A program made the translations under genes and the position numbers. Below are positions 16,148 through 25,205 of a stretch of DNA of 64,000 nucleotides, one piece after another; the first letter of the stretch is position 1; every line of letters starts with the position of its first letter. The stretch is from Hyphomicrobiales bacterium (GTDB taxonomy: Bacteria > Pseudomonadota > Alphaproteobacteria > Rhizobiales > Rhizobiaceae). The notes under the pieces are model-generated. The model was not told the origin of the DNA, did not search any database, and saw only the letters and a program-made list of their open reading frames with translations. The stretch covers positions 1-64,000 of the forward strand of contig UBNQ01000009.1 in the NCBI GenBank assembly GCA_900466875.1, in the 5' to 3' direction.

Positions 16148-16993
16148 TCAGACGATGCGGCGATAGCCGGTCGGCTGCTCGTAGAGCCATCCGATGCGCT
16201 TGACCGCCGCTTCGAAATTCTCTCTCGCCACGGTCATCGTGTGGCCGTTCGCGTGCAACAGCGTCTCTTCGTCTTCCATGATGCCGACATGGCCCTTCCA
16301 GAAGACGAGATCGCCGCGGCGAAGCTCCTCGCGTCCGATCGCGTTGCCCAACGACGCCTGCATGTCGGAATCGCGGGGAGCCTTTTTACCGACCATCATC
16401 AGCGCCAGCTGGACGAGGCCGGAGCAGTCGATGCCGAAGCCTGAGCGTCCGCCCCACAAATAAGGCGTTTCGATAAATGTCGTTGCGACGGCGACGTAGT
16501 CATTGGCGATTGCGTTTTCCACCGGCAGGCAATGGGCGGCGATGACGGCGCCGCCATCCGCCAGCAGGAAGTAGCGGGTGCCGCGGGTCTCGGCGTCACC
16601 TATGACGGTCACGAGGCTGCCCATGGACAGACTGCCGAGCGGCGGCTTGCGCAACTCGGCTTCCGGATAAATGAAGGTCCGCACAGCAGTGATCCTGTGT
16701 GTCGGCTCGGCAGCGGGGCCGATCATGTCTTCCGGCAGGTAACCGACATAACCATCTTCATCCGCCTGCACCCAGGCAAACCCGTTTGCACGGTCGAAGA
16801 CCCGCAGGCTTTCTCCGCGCAAAAGCTGGGTATCGATGCCGCGCCCAAGATCGGGGAACGGGCGCAAGGCGGCAACGTCGGCGATAACGGTGGCGGGTTC
16901 ACCCCTGACGAAGCGGGCCGCTTCCACATGGCCTTTCAGCGCCTCTGCTGCGAGGTCCGGCCGGAAGGCATTGAGACGTCTGTCCAGTTCCAT
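16148..16993 (-). CDS. NlpC/P60 family cell-wall hydrolase with SH3-like domains
   Basis: 281 aa. The N-terminal two thirds hold SH3-type substrate-targeting segments (about 40-100, GFAWVQADEDGYVGYLP; about 100-160). The C-terminal NlpC/P60 peptidase has the catalytic Cys in GIDCSGLVQ, His in KGHVGIM and the third polar residue in LLHANGH. It should cut peptidoglycan peptides, typically the gamma-D-Glu-diaminopimelate bond. No clear signal peptide is visible, so it may act on recycled muropeptides in the cytosol or be exported by another route. A GTG at 17008 overlaps the MarR stop, but ATG 16993 has AAGGAC at ideal spacing and is chosen. It follows marR directly, so the two are co-transcribed. 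Confidence 0.88.
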   Translation of the reverse strand: MELDRRLNAFRPDLAAEALKGHVEAARFVRGEPATVIADVAALRPFPDLGRGIDTQLLRGESLRVFDRANGFAWVQADEDGYVGYLPEDMIGPAAEPTHRITAVRTFIYPEAELRKPPLGSLSMGSLVTVIGDAETRGTRYFLLADGGAVIAAHCLPVENAIANDYVAVATTFIETPYLWGGRSGFGIDCSGLVQLALMMVGKKAPRDSDMQASLGNAIGREELRRGDLVFWKGHVGIMEDEETLLHANGHTMTVARENFEAAVKRIGWLYEQPTGYRRIV

Positions 16994-17004
16994 GGTCTTG
17001 TCCT

Positions 17005-17355
17005 TCACAAGATGGCGCGCCCTGCTTCGCGAATGATCAGGTCGCCGAGCTTTTCCAGATAGAGTGCGCCGCCGACGGTTCGTTTTATCACGACATTGCG
17101 CCGATCGCGATCATCCCGCACACGATCGACGAGGCCGAATTCGCCCATCCTGTCGAGTGCACGGGTGATGACGGGCTTGGTGACGCCAAGCGTCTCCGCA
17201 AGCCCCCGTACCGTATGCGGCGGAGGCACGAGATAGATCTGCAGCAGGATCGCCATCTGCCGCAGCGTCAGGTCGGGCGCTTCTCCCCTCACCTCTTCCA
17301 GTGAGACGCGATGCCACAGGCCAAGTGCATCCGTCGCGGTCAATTCGATCGGCAT
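17005..17355 (-). CDS. MarR-family transcriptional regulator
   Basis: A 116-aa winged-helix protein: helices 1-2 with LTLRQMAILLQIYL, recognition region VRGLAETLGVTKPVITRALDRM (about 55-75), wing with VRDDRDRRNVVIKRT, and a C-terminal dimer helix. It is slightly short for MarR (usually 135-160 aa), with truncated terminal helices. Its start codon is inside a perfect 13-bp inverted repeat, with an 18-bp palindrome just upstream, suggesting autoregulation. The downstream partner is the NlpC/P60 hydrolase, so cell-wall or peptide-related signals are plausible; the ligand is unknown. Confidence 0.85.
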   Translation of the reverse strand: MPIELTATDALGLWHRVSLEEVRGEAPDLTLRQMAILLQIYLVPPPHTVRGLAETLGVTKPVITRALDRMGEFGLVDRVRDDRDRRNVVIKRTVGGALYLEKLGDLIIREAGRAIL

Positions 17356-17383
17356 CCGGTTCCTCCAAAACGGATGCCGATCG
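17346..17383 (-). promoter_or_regulatory. hairpin enclosing the marR start codon
   Basis: A perfect 13-base inverted repeat (CGATCGGCATCCG at 17346-17358 and its complement at 17371-17383) has a 12-base loop that contains the GGAGG ribosome site. The AUG (17353-17355) lies in the stem. It could limit translation of marR or act as a large DNA operator. Confidence 0.55.
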
Positions 17384-17400
17384 TAACGTCAAACCGTTAC
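17383..17400. promoter_or_regulatory. 18-bp palindrome, probable MarR operator
   Basis: GTAACG-TCAAAC-CGTTAC: perfect 6-base arms with a 6-base spacer, about 30 bases before the marR start. Size and placement fit a MarR dimer site. Confidence 0.5.
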
Positions 17401-17411
17401 CGGTCTGTTTT

Positions 17412-18812
17412 TCATTTTCCGGCTTCGGCCCTGTCACGGATGACGCGGTAGAGCGCGCGGATGGCGAAAGCTTCGCCGCCCACCGGAGCATGCGGCTTTT
17501 CGGACGGGTTCCAGCCATAGATGTCGAGATGGACCCAGCTCGGCGACGCGGTGACGAAGCGCTTGAGGAACAGGGCTGCGTTGATCGACCCGGCCATGCC
17601 GCCCGAGGGTGCGTTGGTGATGTCGGCTGCGCGGGTACGAAGATCCTTGTCGTAGCCCATCCAGAGCGGCATGCGCCAGACGGGATCGGCAGCCTCTTTC
17701 GCCGCCAGCGACAACCTGGACGCAAGCGCCTCATCGTCGGTGAAGAAGGGCGCCAGTTCTGGCCCCAGCGCAACGCGTGCGGCACCGGTCAGCGTTGCCA
17801 TGTCGATCAGAAGATCGGGCGGCGTTTCATCCGCATAGGCGAGCGCGTCTGCAAGCACCAGGCGGCCTTCGGCATCGGTATTGTCGATCTGGACGGTGAT
17901 GCCCTTGCGGCTCCTGTAGATATCGCCGGGGCGGAAGGAATTTCCGGCGACAGAATTCTCGACGGCCGGGACGAGGACGGTCAGGTCGACGGCCAAGCCC
18001 GCATCCATGATCATCAGCGCAAGGCCCATGACATTGGCGGCCCCGCCCATGTCCTTCTTCATCAGCGCCATGCCGGTCGCAGTCTTGAGGTCCAGGCCGC
18101 CCGTATCGAAACAGACACCCTTGCCGACCAGCGTGATCTTCGGATTGCCCTTCGTGCCCCAGCGCATTTCGAGCAGGCGGGGTGCCACGGCGCTTGCCCG
18201 GCCGACCGTGTGGATCAGCGGAAAGTTCTTTTCCAGGAGATCGTTGCCGACGAGCGACATGACGGTTGCGCCGTAATGTTCGCCAAGGGCGCGGAAGGCC
18301 GCTTCCAGATCATCCGGCCCCATGTCGTTGGTCGGGGTGTTGATGAGATCACGTGCCAGCAGAATGCCGGCAAGCTGCCGTTCGATATCGTCCGCATCTG
18401 CGCCGGCGGGAACGGCCAGCCGTGCATCCCTCGCCTTTTCCGATTTGTATTTGGCAAAGGAATAGCTGCCGAGGCCGAAACCGAGGGCGAGATGATCGGC
18501 GGCGATAGCTGTGGTCTCGATAGACCAGTCGCCGGGTGGCAGGAGTTTTGCGAGCTTTCCCGTCAGGAAGGGCGCGTCTGTCGGATCGCTGCCGAGGCCA
18601 AAGAGGACGCAGGAGACGGAGCCACCCTCGCCGGGAACGGCAAGAACGGAGCCGCTATCTGCCTTGAACCCTGCAGCCTTTGCCCAGGCGACGGCATCGG
18701 GAGGCAGCGTGCCGCCGTCCAGATCGGCCGGGGTAACCGCCGTCACCGGCTTGGTGACGGCACCGGCGGGTGCGAAAAACGAGGGGCGATGGATATGCTG
18801 GAAAGGCGTCAT
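17412..18812 (-). CDS. M17 leucyl-aminopeptidase-family protein
   Basis: A 466-aa metallo-aminopeptidase that removes N-terminal residues from peptides in the cytosol. The C-terminal catalytic domain has the family motifs: the Lys in VGKGVCFDTGGL near 230, KKDMGGAA, and the signature NTDAEGRLVLADALAY that supplies metal-binding Asp/Glu residues. The N-terminal domain is shorter than in E. coli PepA (503 aa) and matches the alphaproteobacterial short form. It lies just upstream of marR on the same strand (57 bases apart) and may share a transcript with it. The start at ATG 18812 lacks a strong ribosome site, but no better candidate precedes the conserved part. Confidence 0.9.
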   Translation of the reverse strand: MTPFQHIHRPSFFAPAGAVTKPVTAVTPADLDGGTLPPDAVAWAKAAGFKADSGSVLAVPGEGGSVSCVLFGLGSDPTDAPFLTGKLAKLLPPGDWSIETTAIAADHLALGFGLGSYSFAKYKSEKARDARLAVPAGADADDIERQLAGILLARDLINTPTNDMGPDDLEAAFRALGEHYGATVMSLVGNDLLEKNFPLIHTVGRASAVAPRLLEMRWGTKGNPKITLVGKGVCFDTGGLDLKTATGMALMKKDMGGAANVMGLALMIMDAGLAVDLTVLVPAVENSVAGNSFRPGDIYRSRKGITVQIDNTDAEGRLVLADALAYADETPPDLLIDMATLTGAARVALGPELAPFFTDDEALASRLSLAAKEAADPVWRMPLWMGYDKDLRTRAADITNAPSGGMAGSINAALFLKRFVTASPSWVHLDIYGWNPSEKPHAPVGGEAFAIRALYRVIRDRAEAGK

Positions 18813-18941
18813 GGCGGCTTTGATAACCTTCAGGAATCATTGGTCTTAACAGTTCGTTAGGGTTAACAGTTTATTGCTTCATGGGAAATGCGCCACTTCT
18901 TATTGCCTTGACAGACGGCAGGGTAACGGATCGACGAGACC

Positions 18942-19790
18942 ATGATGACTGCAGCAAAGATGCCCTCCCCGCGCTCATCCACTTCGCGCTCGTCCGTGGC
19001 CAAAGCCACGATCCTGATCTGCCTCGCGATGGCCGTGACCGGCTGCAACACCACGAAACCTGACAGGATGGCAACCGGCTCGGTTCCAAAAGTTTCATCC
19101 GCTCCGCTGGACGGCATGAATGCGGGTGAACTCGCCGAGACGGAACGGGCGATCGGCGCAGCCTATGTGAAGGACCCGAAAAATCGCGATGTCGGGCTAC
19201 GTTATGCCACAGTGCTCGGCATGACGGGCAAGCATACCCAGGCGCTCGCGGTGATGCAGCAGGTGGCAATCTCCAATCCGAGCGACCGGCAGGTGCTGGC
19301 AGCCTATGGAAAGGCCCAGGCGGCAGCCGGCCAGCTCGAACAGGCACTCGGCACGATCGGCCGCGCCCAGACCCCCGATCACCCGGACTGGCGGCTGATG
19401 TCGGCCGAAGGCGCCGTGCTCGACCAGCTCGGACGTTCCAGCGAAGCCCGGCAGAAATACCGCATGGCGCTGCAGACCCAGCCCAACGAACCGAGCATCA
19501 TGTCCAATCTCGGCATGTCCTACGTTCTTTCGGGCGACCTGAAGACGGCTGAGACCTATATGCGCAACGCGGCGCAGCAGCCGGCAGCCGACAGCCGCGT
19601 AAGGCAGAACCTGGCGCTGGTGGTTGGCCTGCAGGGACGCTTTTCCGAAGCCGAGACGATTGCCCGCAAGGAGCTTTCGCAGAGCCAGGCGGACACCAAC
19701 GTGACCTATCTGCGCTCGATGCTGACCCAGCAGAATTCCTGGGCAAAGCTTGCCGACAAGGACAAGCCGGCAAAATCGGCGGTGAATTGA
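18942..19790 (+). CDS. tadD: TadD-like TPR lipoprotein of the Flp pilus system
   Basis: 282 aa with a lipoprotein signal (ILICLAMAVTGC, lipobox Cys near 35) and about four tetratricopeptide repeats (70-250), including YGKAQAAAGQLEQALGTI, EGAVLDQLGRSSEARQKY and LGMSYVLSGDLKTAETY. TadD proteins are outer-membrane pilotins that help the secretin assemble. It stands alone on the plus strand, next to but opposite the main pilus operon, and is divergent from the aminopeptidase gene. The two ATG codons at 18942 and 18945 are equivalent choices. Confidence 0.88.
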   Translation: MMTAAKMPSPRSSTSRSSVAKATILICLAMAVTGCNTTKPDRMATGSVPKVSSAPLDGMNAGELAETERAIGAAYVKDPKNRDVGLRYATVLGMTGKHTQALAVMQQVAISNPSDRQVLAAYGKAQAAAGQLEQALGTIGRAQTPDHPDWRLMSAEGAVLDQLGRSSEARQKYRMALQTQPNEPSIMSNLGMSYVLSGDLKTAETYMRNAAQQPAADSRVRQNLALVVGLQGRFSEAETIARKELSQSQADTNVTYLRSMLTQQNSWAKLADKDKPAKSAVN

Positions 19791-19850
19791 TTTCCCTCGG
19801 CAACGGGCTTCAACGCGAACAGCCTGTCAGTCTGCGCGGGATTTAATCCT

Positions 19851-20285
19851 TCACTCTTCCGCTAAAAATTTCAGCACGCCGGCGCGGCCGGACTTGCCGG
19901 CGACGACGCCGTCCGACGGATGCGATATGCCGTCGTTGACGATCACCGAGGCGAAGTCGAATGGGCTGATGCCTTCGAGGCACGCGACGTTCACGCCGTA
20001 CTGGTTCGGGTTCGATCGCCGCTGGTGGTGGGTGTAGATGCCGCAGACGGAACAGAAATAATGTTTCGCCGTCTTGGTGTTGAATTGATAGAGGGTCAGC
20101 GTCTCTTCGCCCGAGACAATCCGGATATCGTCGAGATTTGCCGTCACCGCGATGGCACCGCGCATCCTGCAATAGGAGCAGGTGCAACGCCGCGCGCTGC
20201 GCAGGCCGTGCGCCAGTCTTACATGGAACCGCACGGTGCCGCAGTGGCAGGCGCCGTCAAGCTCGTCGATATCCTCGTTCAGCAT
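19851..20285 (-). CDS. GFA-family (CENP-V/Gfa domain) zinc protein
   Basis: 144 aa of the glutathione-dependent formaldehyde-activating fold. Zinc ligands are visible as CHCGTVRF near the N-terminus, CTCSYCRMRG, and FCSVCGIYTHHQ. Despite the family name, most members have unknown substrates and may detoxify aldehydes through glutathione adducts. The ATG at 20285 has GGAGG seven bases upstream and is preferred to the GTG at 20288. It separates tadD from the main pilus operon and has no obvious link to it. Confidence 0.88.
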   Translation of the reverse strand: MLNEDIDELDGACHCGTVRFHVRLAHGLRSARRCTCSYCRMRGAIAVTANLDDIRIVSGEETLTLYQFNTKTAKHYFCSVCGIYTHHQRRSNPNQYGVNVACLEGISPFDFASVIVNDGISHPSDGVVAGKSGRAGVLKFLAEE

Positions 20286-20335
20286 CACATATCCTCCGGT
20301 CGGGAAGGTCGATTCATACCCGAACGTGGCAGGTA

Positions 20336-21310
20336 TTAGAACCTGTCGGAAACCTGGATACCGGCCGGGCCGAGGATGACGGCGACGAGAACCGGGAGAA
20401 AGAACAGGATCATGGGCACGGTCAGCTTGGGCGGCAGGGCTGCAGCCTTCTTTTCCGCCTCGTTCATGCGTTCGTCACGGCTTTCCTGGGCCAGAACGCG
20501 CAATGCCTGCGATACCGGCGTACCGTAACGATCGGCCTGGATGAGAGCCTGCACGACCGAGCGGACGATATCGAGCTGGGTTCGGGTTCCGAGGTTTTCC
20601 AGCGCGGTGCGGCGATCCTGCAGGAAGGAGAGTTCCGCCGTCGTCAGTGCCAGCTCTTCCGCCAGCTCCGGCGAAGACGTGCCGATTTCCTCGGCCGCAC
20701 GACGCATGGCGGCCTCGATGGAATTGCCGGATTCGACGCAGATCAGCATCAGATCCAGTGCGTCTGGCCACGCCCTCTTGATCGACTTCTGGCGCTTGCC
20801 GACCTTGTTGGAGACGTAGATGTTGGGCGCATAGAAACCGAGATAGGCAAAGCCGACCACCGCCAGGATGCGAATGCCCATGGGCCTGGATTCCAGATTT
20901 CCGAGAACGAAAACCCACACGCCTGCGAGAATAAGGAAGAGGAAAGGCAGAAGGAAACGCGCAACGAGAAACATGTTGAGCGCGTTCTGTGTCCTCAGGC
21001 CCGCGGAACGCAGCTTGTTGACCGTGCCTTCGTCAACCAGTGCCTGACGCAGGTTGAAGCGCTCCACGATCTGGCGGACCGACTGGTTGTTCTGGGTGCG
21101 CAGGCTTGCCTTGCCTTCGGTGCTCATGCGCGCCCGTTCGCGGGCTCGCATCTGTTCCCGTTCGGTGGAAACCGCCTTCATGCGCTTGTCGAGATCACCA
21201 CGCTCCATGAAAGGCGCCGCCAGCGAATAGAGCGTCGCAAAAACGGCGAGCGCCACCAGGATGGCGAAGAGCATGGTTGGTTCGGTAATGGCTGCAGCGA
21301 GATCTTTCAC
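20336..21310 (-). CDS. tadC: TadC inner-membrane platform protein
   Basis: A 324-aa T2SS-F-domain protein with hydrophobic segments near the N-terminus (MLFAILVALAVFATLYSL), two at about 115-160 and one at the end (VPMILFFLPVLVAVILGP). The F domain lies at about 175-290. Together with TadB it forms the platform on which the CpaF ATPase extrudes Flp pilin. The GTG at 21310 (VKDLAAAI) with GAGG upstream is chosen; a longer frame start at 21388 would run into tadB. It is the last gene of the minus-strand operon. Confidence 0.92.
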   Translation of the reverse strand: MKDLAAAITEPTMLFAILVALAVFATLYSLAAPFMERGDLDKRMKAVSTEREQMRARERARMSTEGKASLRTQNNQSVRQIVERFNLRQALVDEGTVNKLRSAGLRTQNALNMFLVARFLLPFLFLILAGVWVFVLGNLESRPMGIRILAVVGFAYLGFYAPNIYVSNKVGKRQKSIKRAWPDALDLMLICVESGNSIEAAMRRAAEEIGTSSPELAEELALTTAELSFLQDRRTALENLGTRTQLDIVRSVVQALIQADRYGTPVSQALRVLAQESRDERMNEAEKKAAALPPKLTVPMILFFLPVLVAVILGPAGIQVSDRF

Positions 21311-21320
21311 CGCGCGTTCC

Positions 21321-22334
21321 TCATATCTCGAAATTGACCATGTTGCGCATGACCACGATGCCGATCGACATCCACACGCCCGAGACAAGCATGATGATGT
21401 GGCCGCGCGGGTCGGTGAACAGGATCATCATGTATTGCGGCGAGGTGAGGTAAACGAGCGTGGCGACGATGAAAGGCAAGGCGCCGATGATGACCGCGGA
21501 AGCCTTGGCCTCCATCGACAGCGCGCTCACCTTGGCCTTCATCTTGCGGCGCTCACGCAGCACCTTGGCGAGATTGCCGAGCGCCTCGGAGAGGTTGCCG
21601 CCGGCCTGGCTCTGGATGGCGATGACGATGGCGAAAAAGCTGACTTCGGAAAGCGGCATCGTCTGCAGCATGCGCTCGCAGGCTTCCGGCACGCTGAGAC
21701 CGATCTTCTGGGATTCGATGACGCGCTGGAATTCCCGTTTGACCGGCTCGCGCCCGTCGGAGGCAATCAGCCGGATCGCATCGTTGAGCGGCAGGCCGGA
21801 CTTGATCGAGCGAACCATGACATCCAGCGCATTGGGTAGTTCCTCGAGAAACTTGTTGCGCCGGCGCTTGATCAGGAAACCGACAATCCATCGCGGCAGG
21901 CCAAGAGCAAAAACGAAACCTGCACCGAGCGAGGCAAACAGCGGCATGCCGATGATCAGCGCGGCAAGGAAAGCGAGCATGCCGAGGCCGGCGGAGAACA
22001 GATAGAAACGACCCATCGTCAGCGACAGGCCGGTTTGCGCCACACGCGATTTCAGGCTCGTGTCAGCGATGTATCTGGTTTTCTCCTGCTGCTTCTTTTC
22101 CAGATCCTTGAGGGAATCCTGCAGGGATTTTCGGCGTTTTGTGAGTTCCTGAACGCGGTCGCGCGCAGCCTTGGCCTTGCCTGTGTCGCTTTCGGCAGCT
22201 TTCACCCGTGTCAGCCGGGCACCGGCCTTCTTTTCCGTTTCCATGCGCGAAAACAAAAAGGCATAGGCGACCGCGGCCGCCGAAACGGCAGCCAGCAGCA
22301 CGATCAACAACATGGTCACATCAAGCCCGAACAT
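21321..22334 (-). CDS. tadB: TadB inner-membrane platform protein
   Basis: 337 aa. It has an N-terminal membrane helix (VTMLLIVLLAAVSAAAVAYAFLF), a charged coiled-coil stretch (about 45-90), two further helices (about 108-150), an F domain (KFLEELPNALDVMVRSIKSG through GGNLSEALGNLAKVL) and terminal helices. It partners TadC as the heterodimeric platform. The short gap of 10 bases to tadC and the 21-base gap from cpaF indicate one transcript. Confidence 0.93.
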   Translation of the reverse strand: MFGLDVTMLLIVLLAAVSAAAVAYAFLFSRMETEKKAGARLTRVKAAESDTGKAKAARDRVQELTKRRKSLQDSLKDLEKKQQEKTRYIADTSLKSRVAQTGLSLTMGRFYLFSAGLGMLAFLAALIIGMPLFASLGAGFVFALGLPRWIVGFLIKRRRNKFLEELPNALDVMVRSIKSGLPLNDAIRLIASDGREPVKREFQRVIESQKIGLSVPEACERMLQTMPLSEVSFFAIVIAIQSQAGGNLSEALGNLAKVLRERRKMKAKVSALSMEAKASAVIIGALPFIVATLVYLTSPQYMMILFTDPRGHIIMLVSGVWMSIGIVVMRNMVNFEI

Positions 22335-22355
22335 GCGAACCGCCTCTCAGCTTTC

Positions 22356-23849
22356 TCAATCCGCATCCGTTTCCATGGCGTCAAGTGCTGCCGAAAGACG
22401 GCGCTCCTCGCCAAAATAACGGACGCGATCCCAGAAATTCGGCTTGACGATGCCGGTGGAGAGATGCCGACCGACGATCTTCCCGTTGGCATCCTCGCCC
22501 TGTATTTCGTAGCGCATCAGATCCTGGGTGATGATGACGTCGCCTTCCATACCCATCACCTCGGTGATCTGGGTGATGCGGCGCGAACCGTCGCGAAGGC
22601 GGGCAGCCTGGACGATGACATCGACCGATCCGGAAATGATCTCGCGCACCGTCTTGGCCGGCAGCGTGTAACCGCCCATGGCGATCATCGATTCCATACG
22701 GCTCAGGCATTCGCGCGGCGTGTTGGAGTGGATCGTGCCCATGGAGCCGTCGTGGCCGGTGTTCATCGCCTGCAGAAGGTCGAAGACTTCCGGTCCGCGC
22801 ACTTCGCCGACGATGATGCGTTCTGGGCGCATACGCAGGCAGTTCTTGACCAGATCGCGCATGGTGATCTCGCCCTCGCCTTCGATATTCGGCGGGCGGG
22901 TTTCCAGACGCACGACATGCGGCTGCTGCAGCTGCAGTTCGGCCGTATCCTCGCAGGTGATGACGCGCTCATCTCGATCGATATAGTTGGTCAGGCAATT
23001 CAGGAGTGTCGTCTTGCCCGAACCGGTACCGCCGGAAATGACGATGTTGCAGCGGACACGGCCGATGATCTGAAGCAGGACCGCGCCTTCCGGCGTGATC
23101 GCGCCGAATTTGACCAGCTGGTCGAGGGTCAGCTTATCCTTCTTGAACTTTCGGATGGTGAGTGCCGGGCCATCGAGCGAGAGCGGCGGGGCGATGACGT
23201 TGACACGCGAACCATCCGGCAGGCGCGCGTCGCAGATCGGCGAGCTTTCGTCGACACGCCTGCCCACCTGGCTGACGATGCGCTGGCAGATGGACAGAAG
23301 CTGGGCATTGTCGCGGAAACGGATTTCCGATTCGATCGTCTTGCCTGCGACTTCGATGAAGGTCTGGCCGGCACCGTTGACCATGATGTCGGCGATATCG
23401 TCGCGAGCGAGCAGCGGCTCCAGCGGGCCATAACCCAGAACGTCGTTGCAGATGTCGTCGAGCAGTTCCTCCTGCTCGGAAATCGACATCGCGAAATTCT
23501 TGATGGTGATGATGTCGTTGACGATATCGCGAATTTCTTCGCGCGCGCTCTCGTTATCGAGCTTGGCAAGCTGCGACAGGTCAATCGTGTCGATGAGCGC
23601 GGCAAAGACCTGGCTCTTGGTATCGTAATACTGATCGGTGCGTGCCGGACGCCTTTTCGCAGGGGCAGCCGGCGAAAGCGGCGGCGGCGTCACGGGTTCA
23701 CGCGGAGCAGCATTCTCTGCCGGAGCATCGGGACGGACAGACGTCTCCGGCCGGGCCGGTGCGGCAGGCGCGGGCGTCAATTGCGGCGCAGGCGGCGATA
23801 TGACACCGCCTCCCTTTCCAAACCCGTCGTTTCCGCGTTTTCCAAACAT
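22356..23849 (-). CDS. cpaF: CpaF/TadA pilus assembly ATPase
   Basis: A 497-aa secretion-superfamily ATPase that powers Flp pilus assembly at the inner membrane. The first 90 residues are Pro/Ala-rich and disordered. An all-alpha N-domain precedes the catalytic core with Walker [14 protein letters not shown], an Asp box ([10 protein letters not shown]), Walker B ([15 protein letters not shown]) and a His box ([12 protein letters not shown]). Both pilus assembly and, in some species, retraction use this single ATPase. The start at 23849 gives MFGKRGNDG. Confidence 0.96.
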   Translation of the reverse strand: MFGKRGNDGFGKGGGVISPPAPQLTPAPAAPARPETSVRPDAPAENAAPREPVTPPPLSPAAPAKRRPARTDQYYDTKSQVFAALIDTIDLSQLAKLDNESAREEIRDIVNDIITIKNFAMSISEQEELLDDICNDVLGYGPLEPLLARDDIADIMVNGAGQTFIEVAGKTIESEIRFRDNAQLLSICQRIVSQVGRRVDESSPICDARLPDGSRVNVIAPPLSLDGPALTIRKFKKDKLTLDQLVKFGAITPEGAVLLQIIGRVRCNIVISGGTGSGKTTLLNCLTNYIDRDERVITCEDTAELQLQQPHVVRLETRPPNIEGEGEITMRDLVKNCLRMRPERIIVGEVRGPEVFDLLQAMNTGHDGSMGTIHSNTPRECLSRMESMIAMGGYTLPAKTVREIISGSVDVIVQAARLRDGSRRITQITEVMGMEGDVIITQDLMRYEIQGEDANGKIVGRHLSTGIVKPNFWDRVRYFGEERRLSAALDAMETDAD

Positions 23850-23882
23850 GCTTCTTAAGACCTAACTGTCACGTAGCGTGGT

Positions 23883-25175
23883 TTACTTGCGCCCCAGCAT
23901 GCCGAGCATCTTGCCGAGACCACCTTTTTTCGCCTTCTTGACTGCAATGCGTCCGGTGACGACATGGGCGATCTGCGAGAAGGTTTCTGCGATCGGAGAC
24001 TTGGCGTCGATTTCCGAGATCATCCGGCCGCTATTGGCAGCGTTGCCGAAAAGGGCGGAATCGAACGGCAGAATGGCGATCGGCTCGATCTCCAGCGGCT
24101 CGGTGAAATCGGACGGGCTGATCTCCGGACGCTTCGGCATACCCACCTGATTGAGGATGAGATGCGGGGCGCGATCATTCGGCCTGAGCTTTTTCAGCGC
24201 ATCCAGGATGTTCTTGGTATTGCGCAGGTTGGCGAGGTCGGGGGCGGCGCAGATGACAACCTCGTCGGCATCGGCGAGAACCGACGTCGTCCATTCGTTC
24301 CAGGCATGCGGTATGTCGAGAACCGCGACCGGTGCGCTGCGCTGCAGGATCTCGATGACCGGCTGAAATGCGCGACCGTCGAAATCGTAGGACCGGTCGA
24401 GAAGCGACGGGGATGCGAGAAGCGACAGGTGTTCGGAGCATTTCGTCAAAAGGCGATCCAGAAACACCTCGTCGAGGCGCTCGGGCGCAAAAACTGCCTC
24501 GGAGATGCCCTGCATCGGGTCCTGATCGAAATCGATATTCGCGGTGCCGAACGGCAGATCGAGATCGGCAAGGATGGTTTCGGTGGAAAACAGGCTCGAT
24601 ATGCCGAAGGCGCAATTGTGCGCGATCGTCGAGGCGCCGACGCCACCCTTGGCGCCGATGAAGGCGATCGACTTGCCCAGCGGCTCGGCATCCGGATCGA
24701 CGAAGATGGCCGAGATCGCCGCCATCATGTCGACCATCGGAACGGGCGCGACCAGATATTCGGAAATGCCGTTGCGCACCAGCTCGCGATAAAGCGCGAT
24801 ATCGTTGTAGCGGCCGATGACGATGACGCGGGTGGAGGGATCGCAGACTTCGGCCAGCGGTGCCAGTTCGGACAGAAGGTTGCGCGGCTCGGCCGCCGTC
24901 TCGAGAACGATCAGGTTCGGCGTCGGCGAAGACGCGTACATGTTGGCGGCGGCCGTCGTTCCGCCACTCGTCACGCGCAGATTGACCTTCGCCATGCGCC
25001 GGTCGCGCGACATCTTGTCGACCATGCGCTGGACGCCCTCGCTTTCGCAGAAGGCATGGATGGAGATGCGCGGCAGCGGCCGCACGGCCTCAAGATCGAG
25101 ACCCGACGGATGATCCTCGGCATCTTCGGCTAGAGACGGCTGGCCATTCACATCGTATTGAACAGTGCTGATCAT
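23883..25175 (-). CDS. cpaE: CpaE/TadZ pilus localisation protein
   Basis: 430 aa: an atypical receiver-like N-domain (about 30-150, lacking a clear phosphorylation pocket) and a ParA/MinD-type ATPase domain. The deviant P-loop reads GAKGGVGAST, keeping the signature Lys but with Ala where the second Lys is normally found. The later motifs include DLDLPFGTANIDFD. TadZ/CpaE positions the pilus machine at a cell pole. The altered P-loop suggests weak or no ATP hydrolysis, as discussed for some TadZ proteins. Confidence 0.92.
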   Translation of the reverse strand: MISTVQYDVNGQPSLAEDAEDHPSGLDLEAVRPLPRISIHAFCESEGVQRMVDKMSRDRRMAKVNLRVTSGGTTAAANMYASSPTPNLIVLETAAEPRNLLSELAPLAEVCDPSTRVIVIGRYNDIALYRELVRNGISEYLVAPVPMVDMMAAISAIFVDPDAEPLGKSIAFIGAKGGVGASTIAHNCAFGISSLFSTETILADLDLPFGTANIDFDQDPMQGISEAVFAPERLDEVFLDRLLTKCSEHLSLLASPSLLDRSYDFDGRAFQPVIEILQRSAPVAVLDIPHAWNEWTTSVLADADEVVICAAPDLANLRNTKNILDALKKLRPNDRAPHLILNQVGMPKRPEISPSDFTEPLEIEPIAILPFDSALFGNAANSGRMISEIDAKSPIAETFSQIAHVVTGRIAVKKAKKGGLGKMLGMLGRK

Positions 25176-25205
25176 CGCATCAGGCTCCGGAACCGTTACG
25201 CGTCA

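Noticed and set aside
17301..18860. 519-codon plus-strand frame across the aminopeptidase gene
   Set aside because: Shadow of the M17 gene; the minus-strand product has catalytic motifs.
22035..25133. Two long plus-strand frames opposite tadB/cpaF/cpaE
   Set aside because: Shadow frames; the minus strand holds intact pilus genes with tight operon spacing.
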